Below are positions 9,751-20,039 of a stretch of 64,000 nt of DNA, in pieces; position 1 is the stretch's first letter; every line of letters begins with the position of its first letter. Below the pieces are notes generated by a model, which saw only the letters and a list, made by a program, of their open reading frames with translations, had not been told where the DNA came from and ran no database searches. The position numbers and the translations under genes are program-made. Source of the DNA: Pandoraea thiooxydans (GTDB lineage: Bacteria; Pseudomonadota; Gammaproteobacteria; Burkholderiales; Burkholderiaceae); the NCBI RefSeq assembly GCF_001931675.1, contig NZ_CP014839.1, forward strand, positions 1,860,001 to 1,924,000. The letters run 5' to 3'.

Positions 9751-11460
9751 ATGAATGCCCCACAACCTCTCGACCTGCTGCGCACCGATCCGTCCCGCGT
9801 GATCCGTGCGCCGCGCGGCAGCGTCAAAACCTGCAAGAGCTGGCTTACCGAAGCCGCCTATCGCATGATCCAGAATAACCTGGACCCGGAAGTCGCCGAG
9901 AACCCGCAAAGTCTGGTCGTGTACGGCGGTATCGGCCGCGCGGCGCGCAACTGGCCTTGCTTCGACCAGATCCTCGAGAGCCTGAAGGCCCTGGAGGAGG
10001 ACGAAACGCTGCTGGTGCAATCGGGCAAGCCGGTGGGCGTGTTCAAAACGCATGCGGATGCGCCGCGCGTGCTGATCGCCAATTCGAATCTGGTGCCGCG
10101 CTGGGCAACCTGGGCGCATTTCAACGAACTGGACCAGAAGGGCTTGATGATGTACGGCCAGATGACCGCCGGCAGCTGGATATACATCGGCTCGCAAGGC
10201 ATCGTGCAGGGTACCTTCGAAACCTTCGCCGAGGCAGGGCGCCAGCACTATGGCGGCGATCTGGCCGGGCGCTGGATCGTCACCGCGGGCCTGGGCGGCA
10301 TGGGCGGCGCGCAGCCGCTGGCGGCCACGCTGGCCGGTGCGGTATCGCTCAATATCGAATGCCAGCAGTCGAGCATCGACTTTCGCCTGCGCACCCGCTA
10401 CCTGGACAAACAGGCCAGAGACCTCGACGACGCACTGGCGCTGATTGCCCATCACTGCGCACGCAAGGAAGCGGTATCGATCGGCCTGCTGGGCAATGCG
10501 GCCGACGTTCTCCCCGAGTTGGTCAAACGGGCGCAGGCGGGCGGCCCGCGACCCGACCTGGTCACCGACCAGACCTCGGCACACGACCTGATCCATGGGT
10601 ATCTGCCGCGCGGCTGGAGCGTCGAACGCTGGAAGGCCGCGCAGCAGGATGCGTCCCAGCACGCCGCACTCACCGAGGCGGCGGCGCAGTCGTGCGCGGT
10701 GCACGTGCAGGCCATGCTCGCCTTCCACGCAATGGGCGTGCCGACCGTCGACTACGGCAACAACATCCGCCAGGTGGCGCTTGAACAGGGCATCGCCAAT
10801 GCCTTCGATTTTCCCGGTTTCGTGCCGGCCTACATTCGCCCGCTTTTCTGCGAAGGCAAGGGTCCGTTTCGCTGGGTCGCCCTCTCTGGCGACCCGAGGG
10901 ACATCTACAAGACCGACGCTAAAATCAAGGAGCTTTTCCCGCACAACCGCCATGTGCACCGCTGGCTCGACATGGCGCGCGAGCGCATCGCCTTCCAAGG
11001 GCTGCCGGCGCGCATTTGCTGGCTCGGCCTGGGCGAGCGCCATGTGGCCGGGCTGGCCTTTAACGAAATGGTACGCAATGGCGAGCTGAAAGCGCCGATC
11101 GTGATCGGACGCGACCACCTCGATACCGGCTCCGTCGCCAGCCCCAACCGAGAAACCGAATCAATGCGCGATGGCAGCGACGCCGTATCCGACTGGCCGC
11201 TGCTCAATGCCTTGCTCAATACCGCCGGCGGCGCAACCTGGGTCAGCCTGCACCATGGCGGCGGGGTCGGCATGGGATTCTCGCAGCACGCCGGCGTGGT
11301 GATCGTGTGCGACGGCACCGAGGCGGCGGACAAGCGCATCGGGCGGGTGCTGTTCAATGATCCGGCCTCGGGCGTCATGCGCCACGCCGACGCCGGTTAC
11401 GATGAGGCAAGGGCCTGCGCGCGGCGCAATCATCTGAACCTGCCGTTTCTCAAGGCCTGA
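9751..11460 (+). CDS. hutU: Urocanate hydratase
   Basis: A 569-residue urocanase, within the usual 550-570 range. It adds water to urocanate to give 4-imidazolone-5-propionate using a tightly bound NAD+. The N terminus ([20 protein letters not shown]), [11 protein letters not shown], the glycine-rich dinucleotide site [15 protein letters not shown] and the C-terminal block [17 protein letters not shown] are all intact. An AGGAG ribosome-binding site at 9740-9744 precedes the start, 40 bases after hutH. Confidence 0.98.
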   Translation: MNAPQPLDLLRTDPSRVIRAPRGSVKTCKSWLTEAAYRMIQNNLDPEVAENPQSLVVYGGIGRAARNWPCFDQILESLKALEEDETLLVQSGKPVGVFKTHADAPRVLIANSNLVPRWATWAHFNELDQKGLMMYGQMTAGSWIYIGSQGIVQGTFETFAEAGRQHYGGDLAGRWIVTAGLGGMGGAQPLAATLAGAVSLNIECQQSSIDFRLRTRYLDKQARDLDDALALIAHHCARKEAVSIGLLGNAADVLPELVKRAQAGGPRPDLVTDQTSAHDLIHGYLPRGWSVERWKAAQQDASQHAALTEAAAQSCAVHVQAMLAFHAMGVPTVDYGNNIRQVALEQGIANAFDFPGFVPAYIRPLFCEGKGPFRWVALSGDPRDIYKTDAKIKELFPHNRHVHRWLDMARERIAFQGLPARICWLGLGERHVAGLAFNEMVRNGELKAPIVIGRDHLDTGSVASPNRETESMRDGSDAVSDWPLLNALLNTAGGATWVSLHHGGGVGMGFSQHAGVVIVCDGTEAADKRIGRVLFNDPASGVMRHADAGYDEARACARRNHLNLPFLKA

Positions 11461-11475
11461 GCCGCTGGAGGATCC

Positions 11476-12087
11476 ATGCCTGAATTGACGGTGCTTCGTG
11501 TCGACGCCTTGCCCGCCGTGCCGTGGAAGAACGGCGGCGGCACGACGCGCGAGCTGGCGGTGTTCCCGGCGGGCGCGGGATTCGATGACTTTGTCTGGCG
11601 AGTGAGCGTGGCCGACGTAGCGCAAAGCGGTCCCTTCTCGGCGCTGCCCGGCGTCGATCGAGAGATCGTCTTGCTCGAAGGCGAGGGGATGCTGCTGCAT
11701 GGCGAGAATCTCACCCACCCGCTGGTGAAGCCGTTCGAGCCCCACGCATTTGCCGGTGAGACGCCGGTCGAGGCGACGCTGTGCGGCGGCGCCACCCGGG
11801 ACCTGAATCTGATGACCCGCCGTGGTGCCGCACGCGGCCGGATCGCGGTGTGGCGCGGTGCGCAGCCGCAAGCGATCGCGCTCGAGTCCGATGCCCTGCT
11901 GGTGTATTGCGCGGCCGGCAGCACGACGTTGCGGCTGGACGACGGCCCGTCCTGGCAGTTGCGCGCCGGCGATATGCTGCACGTGCCGGCACCGACGGCG
12001 GCGTGCCGGGTGCAGGGCGGCAGCACCGACGCCGCGCTGGTGGCCGCGGTGATCCAGCTGGCGCCGGCTGGCGAGGAGGCTGCATGA
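11476..12087 (+). CDS. hutD: HutD family protein
   Basis: A 203-residue cupin-like protein of the HutD family. Typical features are [17 protein letters not shown] at the start and [31 protein letters not shown]. HutD proteins are found in hut operons of many proteobacteria. They are not catalytic in the pathway and are thought to govern the upper level of pathway activity; the exact mechanism is not settled. The gene overlaps hutI by four bases (ATGA at 12084). Confidence 0.93.
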   Translation: MPELTVLRVDALPAVPWKNGGGTTRELAVFPAGAGFDDFVWRVSVADVAQSGPFSALPGVDREIVLLEGEGMLLHGENLTHPLVKPFEPHAFAGETPVEATLCGGATRDLNLMTRRGAARGRIAVWRGAQPQAIALESDALLVYCAAGSTTLRLDDGPSWQLRAGDMLHVPAPTAACRVQGGSTDAALVAAVIQLAPAGEEAA

Positions 12088-13322
12088 CGCACGGCACTCT
12101 GAGCGTGTGGCGCAATGCCCGGCTATGCCCGCGCGGCGATCCCGCCGACGTGATCGAACAGGGCGCCCTGATCGTGCAAAATGGCCGCATCGACTGGCTC
12201 GGCGCGGAGGCGGCCTTGCCGCCGGAGGCCGCGAACTTCGCATTGCAGCACGATGCCGGCGGACGCTGGATTACTCCTGGACTGGTCGACTGCCACACCC
12301 ATCTGGTCTATGCCGGACAGCGCGCCGACGAGTTCGCGCAGCGTCTGGCCGGAGTCGGTTACGCCGAGATCGCGCAGCGCGGCGGCGGCATCCTGCGCAC
12401 CGTGCGCGCCACCCGCGACGCCAGCGAAGATGCCTTGTTCCATCAATCGGCCCGCCGCCTCGAGGCGCTGCTGGCCGAGGGCGTCACCGCGCTCGAGATC
12501 AAATCGGGCTATGGGCTCGATCTGGCCAGCGAGCGCAAGATGCTGCGGGTCGCGCGCCGCCTGGGCGCCGCCTATCCGGTCAGCCTCTACACGACCTTCC
12601 TCGGCGCGCACGCGCTGCCTCCCGAGTATGCCGGCCGGGCCGACGACTATATCGACGAAGTCTGCGAGCGCATCTTGCCGACCCTGCACGACGAGGGACT
12701 GGTCGATGCGGTGGACGTGTTCTGCGAACGCATCGGGTTCACTGCGGCGCAGTGCGAGCGCGTGTTCCAGGCGGCCCAACGTCTGTCGCTGCCGGTCAAG
12801 ATTCACGCCGAACAATTATCCAACGCTGGCGGCACGCGCCTGGCGGCGCGCTACGGGGCACTGTCGGCCGACCATCTGGAGTATCTCGACGAAGCGGGCG
12901 TGCAGGCGATGCAGGCCGCCGGGATGGTCGCCGTTCTGTTGCCCGGCGCCTTCTATTTCATTCGCGAGAAGCAGTTGCCGCCGCTCGACCTGCTGCGCCG
13001 TCACGGCGTGCCGATCGCACTGGCCACCGATAGCAACCCGGGCACTTCTCCCACCACCTCGCTTTTGCTGATGATGAACATGGGATGCACGCTGTTTCAA
13101 ATGACCGTGGCCGAAGTGCTGAGCGGCGTAACCCGCCACGCTGCGCGCGCGCTGGGTCGATCCGACACGCACGGTGAATTGGCCCCGGGGCGTGCGGCCG
13201 ACTTCGTGCTGTGGGACGTCGATTCGCTGGCCGAACTGCCGTATTGGAGCGGCCTCGACCGCTGTCATGCGCGGGTGCGCCAGGGCGTTCTCACGCATGG
13301 GCCAAGCGGAGCGCGCCCATGA
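12084..13322 (+). CDS. hutI: Imidazolonepropionase
   Basis: A 412-residue amidohydrolase that opens imidazolone propionate to N-formimino-L-glutamate. The metal-binding start of the barrel is [11 protein letters not shown]. Substrate-binding and metal residues lie in [40 protein letters not shown] and [11 protein letters not shown]. The start is ATG 12084, overlapping the hutD stop; the longer open frame upstream of it is only read-through of hutD DNA in another phase. Confidence 0.97.
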   Translation: MTHGTLSVWRNARLCPRGDPADVIEQGALIVQNGRIDWLGAEAALPPEAANFALQHDAGGRWITPGLVDCHTHLVYAGQRADEFAQRLAGVGYAEIAQRGGGILRTVRATRDASEDALFHQSARRLEALLAEGVTALEIKSGYGLDLASERKMLRVARRLGAAYPVSLYTTFLGAHALPPEYAGRADDYIDEVCERILPTLHDEGLVDAVDVFCERIGFTAAQCERVFQAAQRLSLPVKIHAEQLSNAGGTRLAARYGALSADHLEYLDEAGVQAMQAAGMVAVLLPGAFYFIREKQLPPLDLLRRHGVPIALATDSNPGTSPTTSLLLMMNMGCTLFQMTVAEVLSGVTRHAARALGRSDTHGELAPGRAADFVLWDVDSLAELPYWSGLDRCHARVRQGVLTHGPSGARP

Positions 13323-14704
13323 CGCCATCGACACTTTTTGCCTCTCACGCGCTGTTGCCCGACGGCTGGCAGCATGATGTCGTGCTGGCTTGGGACGCCG
13401 CCGGACGCTTCACTTCGATCGACGCCGGCGTGCCGGCGCCGCGGGGTGTTCCGCGCGCCGCCGGTCCCGTACTGCCGGGCCTGCCGAACCTGCATTCACA
13501 CGCGTTCCAGCGCGCCATGGCAGGCCTGACCGAATATCGCAGCGACCCGGCCGACAGCTTCTGGAGCTGGCGTACCCTGATGTACCGTTTCGCGGCCGCG
13601 CTGACTCCCGAGCACCTCGAAGCGATCGCGCGCCAGCTCTATATCGAAATGCTTTTGGCCGGATACACCTCGGTGTGCGAGTTCCATTATCTGCACCATG
13701 ATCGTCATGGCCAGCCCTACGCCAATCGCGGCGAACTGGCGCAGTGCCTGATTCGCGCGGCGGCCGACACCGGCATCGGACTGACGTTGCTGCCGGTGCT
13801 CTATCAATACAGCGGGTTCGGCAACGCGCCGCCGTTGCCCGAGCAGGCCCGTTTCATTCAATCTCCGCAGGCGCTGCTCGATCTGCTGGTGGCGTTGCGT
13901 CGTGCCGATGCGCCGCATGACGGCCTGGCCTACGGCGTCGCGCCGCACTCGTTGCGCGCGGTGTCGCCCGAGTCGTTACAGGCGCTGTTGCAGGGCGTCG
14001 ATGCGATCGACCCGCGTGCCCCGCTGCATATTCATATCGCCGAGCAGATCGGCGAAGTGCAGGGATGCATTGCCGCCCTGGGCGCACGGCCGGTGCAATG
14101 GCTGCTCGACCATGTCGAAGTCGATGGCCGCTGGTGCCTGGTGCATGCAACGCATACCGACGAGCGCGAGCGCCGCGCCATGGCGCGCAGCGGGGCGGTG
14201 GTCGGCCTGTGCCCGAGCACCGAGGCCAATCTCGGCGACGGCATTTTCGAAGCGGCCGATTACCTGGAGGCGGGTGGGCGCTGGGGCATCGGTTCCGACA
14301 GCCATGCCAGTGTCAGTGTCGCCGAAGAACTGCGCCTGCTCGAATACAGCCAGCGCTGGCGCGATCGCCGGCGCAACGTGCTGGCCGACGCGCGGCAGCC
14401 GTATGTGGCCGACGCGCTGTATCTTGCCGCGCAACAAGGCGGCGCGGCCGCCAGCGGGCGGCCGATCGGCGGTCTTGCGCGGGGGCAGCGCGCGGATTTC
14501 CTGGTGCTCGACGGCACCGATCCGGCGATCAGTGGCGTGAGCCCGTCGCAAGCGCTGGCCGGGATGGTCTTCGGCAACCATGGCGGCAACCCGATTCGCG
14601 ACGTGGTTGTGGGCGGACGCTGGATCGTCGACAATCGTAGCCATGCGATGCAAGCCCATGCCCGGAAAGATTTTCTCGCGGCGCGCACCGCGCTGCTGAC
14701 GTGA
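13319..14704 (+). CDS. hutF: Formimidoylglutamate deiminase
   Basis: A 461-residue amidohydrolase that releases ammonia from N-formimino-L-glutamate to give N-formyl-L-glutamate, the step that marks the five-enzyme (HutF/HutG) branch. Metal-site motifs are [27 protein letters not shown] and [11 protein letters not shown]. It starts at ATG 13319 overlapping the hutI stop, and its own stop overlaps a GTG. The pathway here therefore does not use the one-step formiminoglutamase route. Confidence 0.96.
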   Translation: MTPSTLFASHALLPDGWQHDVVLAWDAAGRFTSIDAGVPAPRGVPRAAGPVLPGLPNLHSHAFQRAMAGLTEYRSDPADSFWSWRTLMYRFAAALTPEHLEAIARQLYIEMLLAGYTSVCEFHYLHHDRHGQPYANRGELAQCLIRAAADTGIGLTLLPVLYQYSGFGNAPPLPEQARFIQSPQALLDLLVALRRADAPHDGLAYGVAPHSLRAVSPESLQALLQGVDAIDPRAPLHIHIAEQIGEVQGCIAALGARPVQWLLDHVEVDGRWCLVHATHTDERERRAMARSGAVVGLCPSTEANLGDGIFEAADYLEAGGRWGIGSDSHASVSVAEELRLLEYSQRWRDRRRNVLADARQPYVADALYLAAQQGGAAASGRPIGGLARGQRADFLVLDGTDPAISGVSPSQALAGMVFGNHGGNPIRDVVVGGRWIVDNRSHAMQAHARKDFLAARTALLT

Positions 14705-14760
14705 ACCGGCCGGCGCCTGTCGCGCCGCCGGGCCCCATCAAGAAGCCGAGGAAGCCCCCC

Positions 14761-15555
14761 ATGAAAACCCCAACCTTCAGCCTGCGGCGCGGCCGCGTTC
14801 CGATGCTGGTCTCGATGCCGCATGTGGGCACCGTGATTCCGTCCGCGCTGGCCGCCGACATGACGCCGGTCGCCGCCCGCGTCGACGACACCGACTGGCA
14901 TCTCGAACGGCTCTACGATTTCCTCGAAAGTCTCGGCGTTTCGATTCTGGTGCCGTCTCATTCGCGCTACGTGATCGACCTGAACCGTCCGCCCGACAAC
15001 GTCAACCTCTACCCGGGCCAGGACACCACCGGGCTGTGTCCGATCGACACCTTCGACAAGGAGCCGCTGTATGCGCCGGGCCGCGCGCCCGACGAGGCAG
15101 CCATCTTCCAGCGCGTGGCGACCTACTGGCAGCCTTATCACACGGCGCTGCAGGAAGAGTTGGCGCGGATCCATGCGCAGCATGGCCGCGCCTTGCTGTG
15201 GGATGCGCATTCGATCCGCTCGCAAGTGCCGCGCTTTTTCGATGGGCGGCTGCCGGATTTCAATTTCGGCACTGCCGGCGGCGCGAGCTGCGGGCCTGGG
15301 CTGGGCGAGCGGCTGCGCGATATCGTCGCCACCCATGGCGTGTATTCGACCGTGCTCAACGATCGCTTCAAGGGCGGCTATATCACGCGTCAGTACGGCC
15401 GGCCGGCGCAGCACATCCACGCCGTGCAGCTCGAACTGTCGCAAATCACTTATATGCAGGAAACGCTGCCCTATGGGTTCGACGAGACCCGCGCGGCAGC
15501 CGTGCGACCGGTGCTGCATGCACTGGTGGAGGCCATGCTTGCCTGGCCGGGTTGA
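14761..15555 (+). CDS. hutG: N-formylglutamate deformylase
   Basis: The enzyme hydrolyses N-formyl-L-glutamate to glutamate and formate, the last step. Key segments are LVSMPHVGTVIPS, RVDDTDWHLERLYDFL, YVIDLNRPPD, LLWDAHSIRSQVPRFFDGRLPDFNFGT and the C-terminal AVQLELSQITYM. ATG 14761 gives 264 residues, the usual length. A GTG at 14701 overlapping the hutF stop would add a 20-residue Pro/Lys-rich leader and keeps translational coupling, so the start is not certain. Confidence 0.95.
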   Translation: MKTPTFSLRRGRVPMLVSMPHVGTVIPSALAADMTPVAARVDDTDWHLERLYDFLESLGVSILVPSHSRYVIDLNRPPDNVNLYPGQDTTGLCPIDTFDKEPLYAPGRAPDEAAIFQRVATYWQPYHTALQEELARIHAQHGRALLWDAHSIRSQVPRFFDGRLPDFNFGTAGGASCGPGLGERLRDIVATHGVYSTVLNDRFKGGYITRQYGRPAQHIHAVQLELSQITYMQETLPYGFDETRAAAVRPVLHALVEAMLAWPG

Positions 15556-15661
15556 AGCCGGTCGGGCAGGTAAAAATTTGTCGCACCGGGGCGTTGCCTA
15601 AGTCAGGGCTAAGCCTCGGCCGGCACAATCGAGTCTCCACATCCTGCCCGAAGGGAAATGT

Positions 15662-16195
15662 ATGTCGTCGACGCACAAATACGATTCTGTCGCCAGAGCG
15701 TTGCACTGGCTGGTGCTGATTCTGCTGGTGGCCCAGTATGCGGTCGCCTGGACCATGCCCGATATTCGCAAGGACACCTTGCCGGTCGGCCTGGTTGCCT
15801 GGCATCTGTCGCTGGGCACCGCCTTGCTCGCCGCGATGGTTCTGCGGCTGGTCTGGCGCATCGGCCACCCGGCGCCGCCCGCCACGGATGTATCGCCGCT
15901 GTTGCATGGGCTTTCCCGTCTCACGCATGCGGCACTGTATCTGTTGCTGTTCATCGTGCCGGTGATGGGCTGGATCAACGCGTCGGCGCGTGGCTACGCG
16001 GTCAAGCTGTTCGGCAACATCACGCTGCCGGCGCTGTCTTCCACCGGCTCGGCGCTCGGCCACGAGATGGGCGACATCCACCAATACGCGGCCTATGGCC
16101 TGCTCGCCCTGATCGGCTTGCATGTGGCCGCTGCGCTGTATCACCACTTCGTGCGGCGTGACAGCACACTGCGGCGCATGCTGCCGAACGTCTGA
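15662..16195 (+). CDS. Cytochrome b561 family membrane protein
   Basis: A 177-residue protein with four hydrophobic helices and the bis-histidine pattern of bacterial b561 proteins: KYDSVARALHWLVLILL with the first haem histidine, WHLSLGTALL, then HEMGDIHQYAAYGLLALIGLHVAAALYHHFV with several histidines at the end. Such proteins shuttle electrons between quinol and periplasmic acceptors or scavenge superoxide. It follows hutG by 106 bases on the same strand and converges closely with the MFS gene. A link to histidine use is not apparent. Confidence 0.9.
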   Translation: MSSTHKYDSVARALHWLVLILLVAQYAVAWTMPDIRKDTLPVGLVAWHLSLGTALLAAMVLRLVWRIGHPAPPATDVSPLLHGLSRLTHAALYLLLFIVPVMGWINASARGYAVKLFGNITLPALSSTGSALGHEMGDIHQYAAYGLLALIGLHVAAALYHHFVRRDSTLRRMLPNV

Positions 16196-16215
16196 GCCCC
16201 CTGCGACCGGCGCGC

Positions 16216-17544
16216 TCAGACGGCTTGTCCGACCTGCGCCGCGGCCGAGCGCCGTGGCGCTGGCACAAAGCAAAGCAGGGCAGCCATTGCCGCGGCAAGC
16301 AGCGCCGCGACAACCGCCAGGCCTGGATAGACGCTGCCGGTATGCGCCTTGAGGGTGCCGACCAGCGCCGGGCTGACCGCGCCGCCCAGGGCGCCGATCG
16401 CGGTGATGGTGGCAATCCCGCCGGCCGCCGCGCCGCCCTCGAGGTAGGCGGTCGGAATGGTCCAGAAAATACTCAGCACCGAATAGATGCAGGCCGACGC
16501 GACGACCAGCAGCACCGTCGTCAGCGCGACGCTGTGCGCTGCCAGCGGCAGCAGCAGGAAGCTCGCGGCGGTTGCCAGACCGCAACCGGCGACATGCCAG
16601 CGACGCTCCATCCGACGATCGGAACTGCGGCCGATCAGCACCATGCCGATGGCCGTGAAAATCGAAATCGCGCCGCTTAACCAGCCGATATTACCGACCT
16701 GCTGCACGCCGACCTGGCGCAGGATCGTCGGAATCCAGAATCCCACCGCGTTCAGGCCCATGAAAATCGCTACGTAAATCAACGACAGCAGATAAATGCG
16801 CGGGTTGCGCAGCACGTCGATCAGCTTCGCCGGCACCGCGCCTTGCTCGCTGCGGCGCCTGGCGTCGGCTTCGAGCGCGGCGAGCACGCGCGCCGTCTCG
16901 GCACCGTCGAGCCACTTCGCGTCGTGCGGACGATCGGTGAGCAGGAACATCGCCAGCAGGCCGAGCACGATGGCCGGCACGCCTTCGGCGATAAACAGCC
17001 ATTGCCAGCCGCGCAAGCCGAGCGCGTCGTGCAAATGGCCCATGATCGCCCCCGAGACGGGCCCGCCGATGACGCCCGCCAACGGCACCGCGACGATAAA
17101 CAGGCTGGTGATGCGGCCGCGTCGGTTGTCCGGGAACCAGTAGGTCAGATACAGGATGATGCCGGGGAAAAAGCCCGCCTCGGCCGCGCCGAGCAAAAAC
17201 CGCAGCACGTAGAGCATCGGCGCGTTTTTCACGAACATCAGCAAGACCGTGATGACACCCCACGAAACCATGATGCGCAGCAGCGTCTTGCGCACCCCGA
17301 TGCGCGCCAGCAGCAGATTGCTGGGCAGCTCGAACAGCACGTAGCCGATGAAGAACATGCCGGCGGCCACGCCGAACACCGCATCGTTCAGATGCAGGTC
17401 GTGCAGGAATTGCAACTTGGCGAAACCGATATTGACGCGATCGATAAAGTTGACGACGTAGCAGACGAACAGAAATGGCACGATGCGCCAGGCGATCTTG
17501 CGATAGATCGCGTCGTCTTGCGAGCGGGCGGGCGAGATGAACAT
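16216..17544 (-). CDS. MFS transporter, anion:cation symporter type
   Basis: A 442-residue, 12-helix major facilitator protein that looks like the ACS family (tartrate, galactonate, 4-hydroxyphenylacetate carriers). It has WRIVPFLFVCYVVNFIDRVNIGFAKL in the first segment, GYVLFELPSNLLLARIG, and RFLLGAAEAGFFPGIILYLTYWFP. GGAG lies six bases before its ATG. It is downstream of and co-directional with the sulfatase-fold gene 100 bases away, so the pair probably imports and hydrolyses the same organic ester. Because the ACS family also contains HpaX, it might instead serve the adjacent hpa genes. Confidence 0.9.
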   Translation of the reverse strand: MFISPARSQDDAIYRKIAWRIVPFLFVCYVVNFIDRVNIGFAKLQFLHDLHLNDAVFGVAAGMFFIGYVLFELPSNLLLARIGVRKTLLRIMVSWGVITVLLMFVKNAPMLYVLRFLLGAAEAGFFPGIILYLTYWFPDNRRGRITSLFIVAVPLAGVIGGPVSGAIMGHLHDALGLRGWQWLFIAEGVPAIVLGLLAMFLLTDRPHDAKWLDGAETARVLAALEADARRRSEQGAVPAKLIDVLRNPRIYLLSLIYVAIFMGLNAVGFWIPTILRQVGVQQVGNIGWLSGAISIFTAIGMVLIGRSSDRRMERRWHVAGCGLATAASFLLLPLAAHSVALTTVLLVVASACIYSVLSIFWTIPTAYLEGGAAAGGIATITAIGALGGAVSPALVGTLKAHTGSVYPGLAVVAALLAAAMAALLCFVPAPRRSAAAQVGQAV

Positions 17545-17643
17545 GGATGTCTCCTGGATAACCCGCCGATGGAGCGCCAGCGGGTCCTGCTTTTATTGTG
17601 TGAGTCGATAAAACGGAGTGGCTGGCACGACGGCCGGGGCGGC

Positions 17644-19209
17644 CTACCACTCGCCAAAAAACACCCCCCACTGCTTGTGCGTATTGGTTTTGCTCTCCAC
17701 GCTCGGATGGTCGATGGTCACGCGCCGTTTCAGCGTGCCGTACCAGTCGGCCAGCTTGCCGTGCATGCGCACGCGCACGGCCTCATGGGCGGGATCGGCA
17801 CCGAGGTCGACGAATTCGCCGGGGTCGGCGCTCAGATCGAACAGTTGCGGACGGTACCCCAGCCAGTGCACATATTTCCAGCGCGCGTCGCGCACCATCC
17901 AGCCCCGGCACTCGTCGGGCCTGCGGCCCAGCGCCAGACGCGCGCCGCGAAAGCTGTAGTCGAGCTCCGACACCACGCAGTCGCGCCAGTCCGTGACCGC
18001 CTCGCCGCGCGTGAGCGGCAGCACCGAGACGCCTTCGATACGCTCCTCGTAGCCGGGCAGGCCGAGCGCGCCGAGCACGGTCGGAACTACGTCGATGCCC
18101 GACATGAAACGCGTCTCGGTGGTGCCGCGCGTGGCGTCTGCCTGAGGTGACGGGTCGTGAACGATCATCGGCACGCGCTGCACGGTGTCGTAGAACTGCT
18201 CCTTTTCGCCCAGCCAATGGTCGCCCAGGAAATCGCCATGATCGGCGGTAAAGATAATCAGCGTGTCCCGCCAGCGGTCGAGCCGCTCGAGCGTCTCCCA
18301 AAGCCGGCCGAGATGGTCGTCGATCTGCTGGATCAGGCCCTGATATACCGGCCGCACCGTGTTCGATACTTCTTCGCGAGAGAAATTGATGCATTCCTCC
18401 TGCGTTCGGTACGCGGCCAGCACCGGGTGGGCGTTCTCAAGCTCCGAGGCGCGCCGCGCCAGCGGCAGGCATTGGTCGAGCGCATACATGTCATGGTAGG
18501 GGCGGGGCGCCACGTAGGGCCAGTGCGGCTTCACGTAGGACAGGTGCAGCGCCCAGGGCTCGTCGCCCTGTTGCTCGATGTAACGGATCGCCTGGTCGGT
18601 CATGTAGGCGGTCTCGGAGTGCGGCTCGGCCACGCGCGAGGGCCACCGCACGTTGCGCATCTTCCAGCCGGAGTGGATCTCGCCGGCGTCGTCCTCGACG
18701 CTGATGACGAAGTCGCTCCATGGCCTGTCGCTGACGTAGCCGTTTTGCCTGAGGAAAGCCGGATAGCCGCTTTCATTGCCCGGCTCATGGTGACCGTCGT
18801 AGCGGTCAAGCTCCACGAACGAGCCGCTCGACAGTCGCTGCCCAAGCGCGCTGTTGCGGGCTATCTCGAGTCGTTCAAAACCACCGATGTCGGTCAGCAC
18901 GTGGGTCTTGCCGGCCAGCGCCAGCGTGCGGCCGTGCCGCTGCAGATATTCTCCCAGCGTGATCTCGCCGAGCGACAGCGGCACCCGGTTCCAGTTCGCG
19001 CCATGGCTGCTCATGGTGCGGCCGGTGTAGTACGACATGCGCGAGGGGCCGCATACCCCCGAGGTGACGAACGCATTGTCGAAGCGCACGCCGCGCGCGG
19101 CCAGCGCGTCGATGTTGCGGGTGCGCAAATAGGGATGACCGTAGCAGCCGAGGTGATCCCGGCGCAATTGGTCGCACATGATGAACAGAACGTTTCGCGT
19201 CGCTGCCAT
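17644..19209 (-). CDS. Sulfatase / phosphonate monoester hydrolase family enzyme
   Basis: A 521-residue alkaline phosphatase-superfamily hydrolase. The formylglycine signature C-x-P-x-R is present as VCGPSRMSYYTGR with Cys53. Metal ligands are suggested by the N-terminal IMCDQLRRDHLGCYG and by IIFTADHGDFLGDHWLGEK. The closest recognisable pattern is the sulfatase/phosphonate monoester hydrolase group rather than choline sulfatase; the true substrate is unknown. No signal peptide is visible, so it is probably cytoplasmic, which fits import by the MFS protein encoded next. ATG 19209 was preferred over an upstream TTG at 19245. No gene for a formylglycine-generating or anaerobic sulfatase-maturating enzyme was seen in the window. 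Confidence 0.88.
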   Translation of the reverse strand: MAATRNVLFIMCDQLRRDHLGCYGHPYLRTRNIDALAARGVRFDNAFVTSGVCGPSRMSYYTGRTMSSHGANWNRVPLSLGEITLGEYLQRHGRTLALAGKTHVLTDIGGFERLEIARNSALGQRLSSGSFVELDRYDGHHEPGNESGYPAFLRQNGYVSDRPWSDFVISVEDDAGEIHSGWKMRNVRWPSRVAEPHSETAYMTDQAIRYIEQQGDEPWALHLSYVKPHWPYVAPRPYHDMYALDQCLPLARRASELENAHPVLAAYRTQEECINFSREEVSNTVRPVYQGLIQQIDDHLGRLWETLERLDRWRDTLIIFTADHGDFLGDHWLGEKEQFYDTVQRVPMIVHDPSPQADATRGTTETRFMSGIDVVPTVLGALGLPGYEERIEGVSVLPLTRGEAVTDWRDCVVSELDYSFRGARLALGRRPDECRGWMVRDARWKYVHWLGYRPQLFDLSADPGEFVDLGADPAHEAVRVRMHGKLADWYGTLKRRVTIDHPSVESKTNTHKQWGVFFGEW

Positions 19210-19274
19210 GGCAAGATCGTGAGAGGTTTTTCGGCACACGGCCAATGAACCGACATGCTAGGCATCGCGCCGAC

Positions 19275-19308
19275 GTTTGACCTAATCAAACATGTGTGCG
19301 ACTGCACA
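19275..19308. promoter_or_regulatory. Two small palindromes in the divergent sulfatase/marR promoter region
   Basis: GTTTGA-CCTAA-TCAAAC (19275-19291) is a perfect 6-bp inverted repeat, and TGTGC-GACT-GCACA (19295-19308) is a 5-bp one. They lie between the sulfatase start at 19209 and the MarR gene start at 19385. The first has the size expected for a MarR-type operator, so autoregulation by the MarR protein is plausible. Confidence 0.4.
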
Positions 19309-19384
19309 AATCGTAGCGCACGACGGCGCCTGCGGCCTGAGCACGCCGATATAATTGAAACCGCTCCCGTTCCTGCCCACCATC

Positions 19385-19921
19385 ATGCCGCGTCGATCGC
19401 CGTCCCCGTCAGCGCCTGCCGCGCCGCTGCTGAAAAATCCCGAGCATATCGAAGACTTTCTGCTGTACCGGATGCATAACCTGACACGTCTGGCGGTGCG
19501 CGGCGTCGGGCTGATGTTCCAGCGCGAGGTCGGCATCAGCCGGCGCGACTGGCGGATACTGGCCTTCGTCGGCAAGACGCCGCAAGTGAGCCTGAGCGAC
19601 CTCGCTGCGTTGGCCAAGCTCGACATGGTGGTGACCAGCCGCTGCGTGGCGACGCTGGTCGAAGCCGGGTTGATCGCCAAGGTCCGCCTGAGTGCCAACA
19701 AGCGCATCACGGCGCTGACCCTGACCGAAGCGGGGCGCGACGCCTACGAACGCGCACGCCTTGGGGGACAGCGATACAACCGGGAATTCACCGCATGCCT
19801 GAGCGACCAGGAGGCGGAGTTGTTCGAGCGACTGCTGGTAAAGCTCGAGCGGCAGGCCAGGACATTGACACAGCGCGAGATCGAAAAAAGCGGCGGTGCG
19901 CCGGGCGACGGCAGCAATTAG
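19385..19921 (+). CDS. hpaR: MarR-family regulator, probably HpaR-like repressor of the hpa genes
   Basis: A 178-residue winged-helix MarR protein starting at ATG 19385; the first 20 residues are a Pro/Ser/Ala-rich tail. The core includes HNLTRLAVRGVGLMFQREVGISRRDWRIL, then SLSDLAALAKLDMVVTSRCVATLVEAGLIAKVRLSANKR, the recognition helix and wing. It sits first in a block whose order (regulator, G, E, D, F, H, I) matches the enterobacterial 4-hydroxyphenylacetate cluster, where HpaR is a MarR repressor. The name is given by context; sequence alone shows only the family. Confidence 0.8.
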   Translation: MPRRSPSPSAPAAPLLKNPEHIEDFLLYRMHNLTRLAVRGVGLMFQREVGISRRDWRILAFVGKTPQVSLSDLAALAKLDMVVTSRCVATLVEAGLIAKVRLSANKRITALTLTEAGRDAYERARLGGQRYNREFTACLSDQEAELFERLLVKLERQARTLTQREIEKSGGAPGDGSN

Positions 19922-19971
19922 GAGACCCCGGACGAGACTCGTCGAGATTTTGCTTGAAACCGCCGGATCAT

Positions 19972-19995
19972 TTATTTAATATGTTAAGTAAATAA
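19972..19995. promoter_or_regulatory. Palindrome before hpaG1, candidate HpaR operator
   Basis: TTATTTA (19972-19978) and TAAATAA (19989-19995) form a perfect 7-bp inverted repeat with a 10-bp AT-rich spacer in otherwise GC-rich DNA, 45 bases before the hpaG1 start. Position and symmetry suit a MarR-family operator overlapping the operon promoter. Confidence 0.5.
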
Positions 19996-20039
19996 CCGGC
20001 GCGCTTCGATCCGTGCCGCAGCCATTTCTGGAGAGAGAT

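Noticed and set aside
16843-18150. 435-codon plus-strand frame opposite the MFS and sulfatase genes
   Set aside because: It spans two real minus-strand genes and their gap, which coding DNA would not do, and has low-complexity His/Arg/Gln composition.
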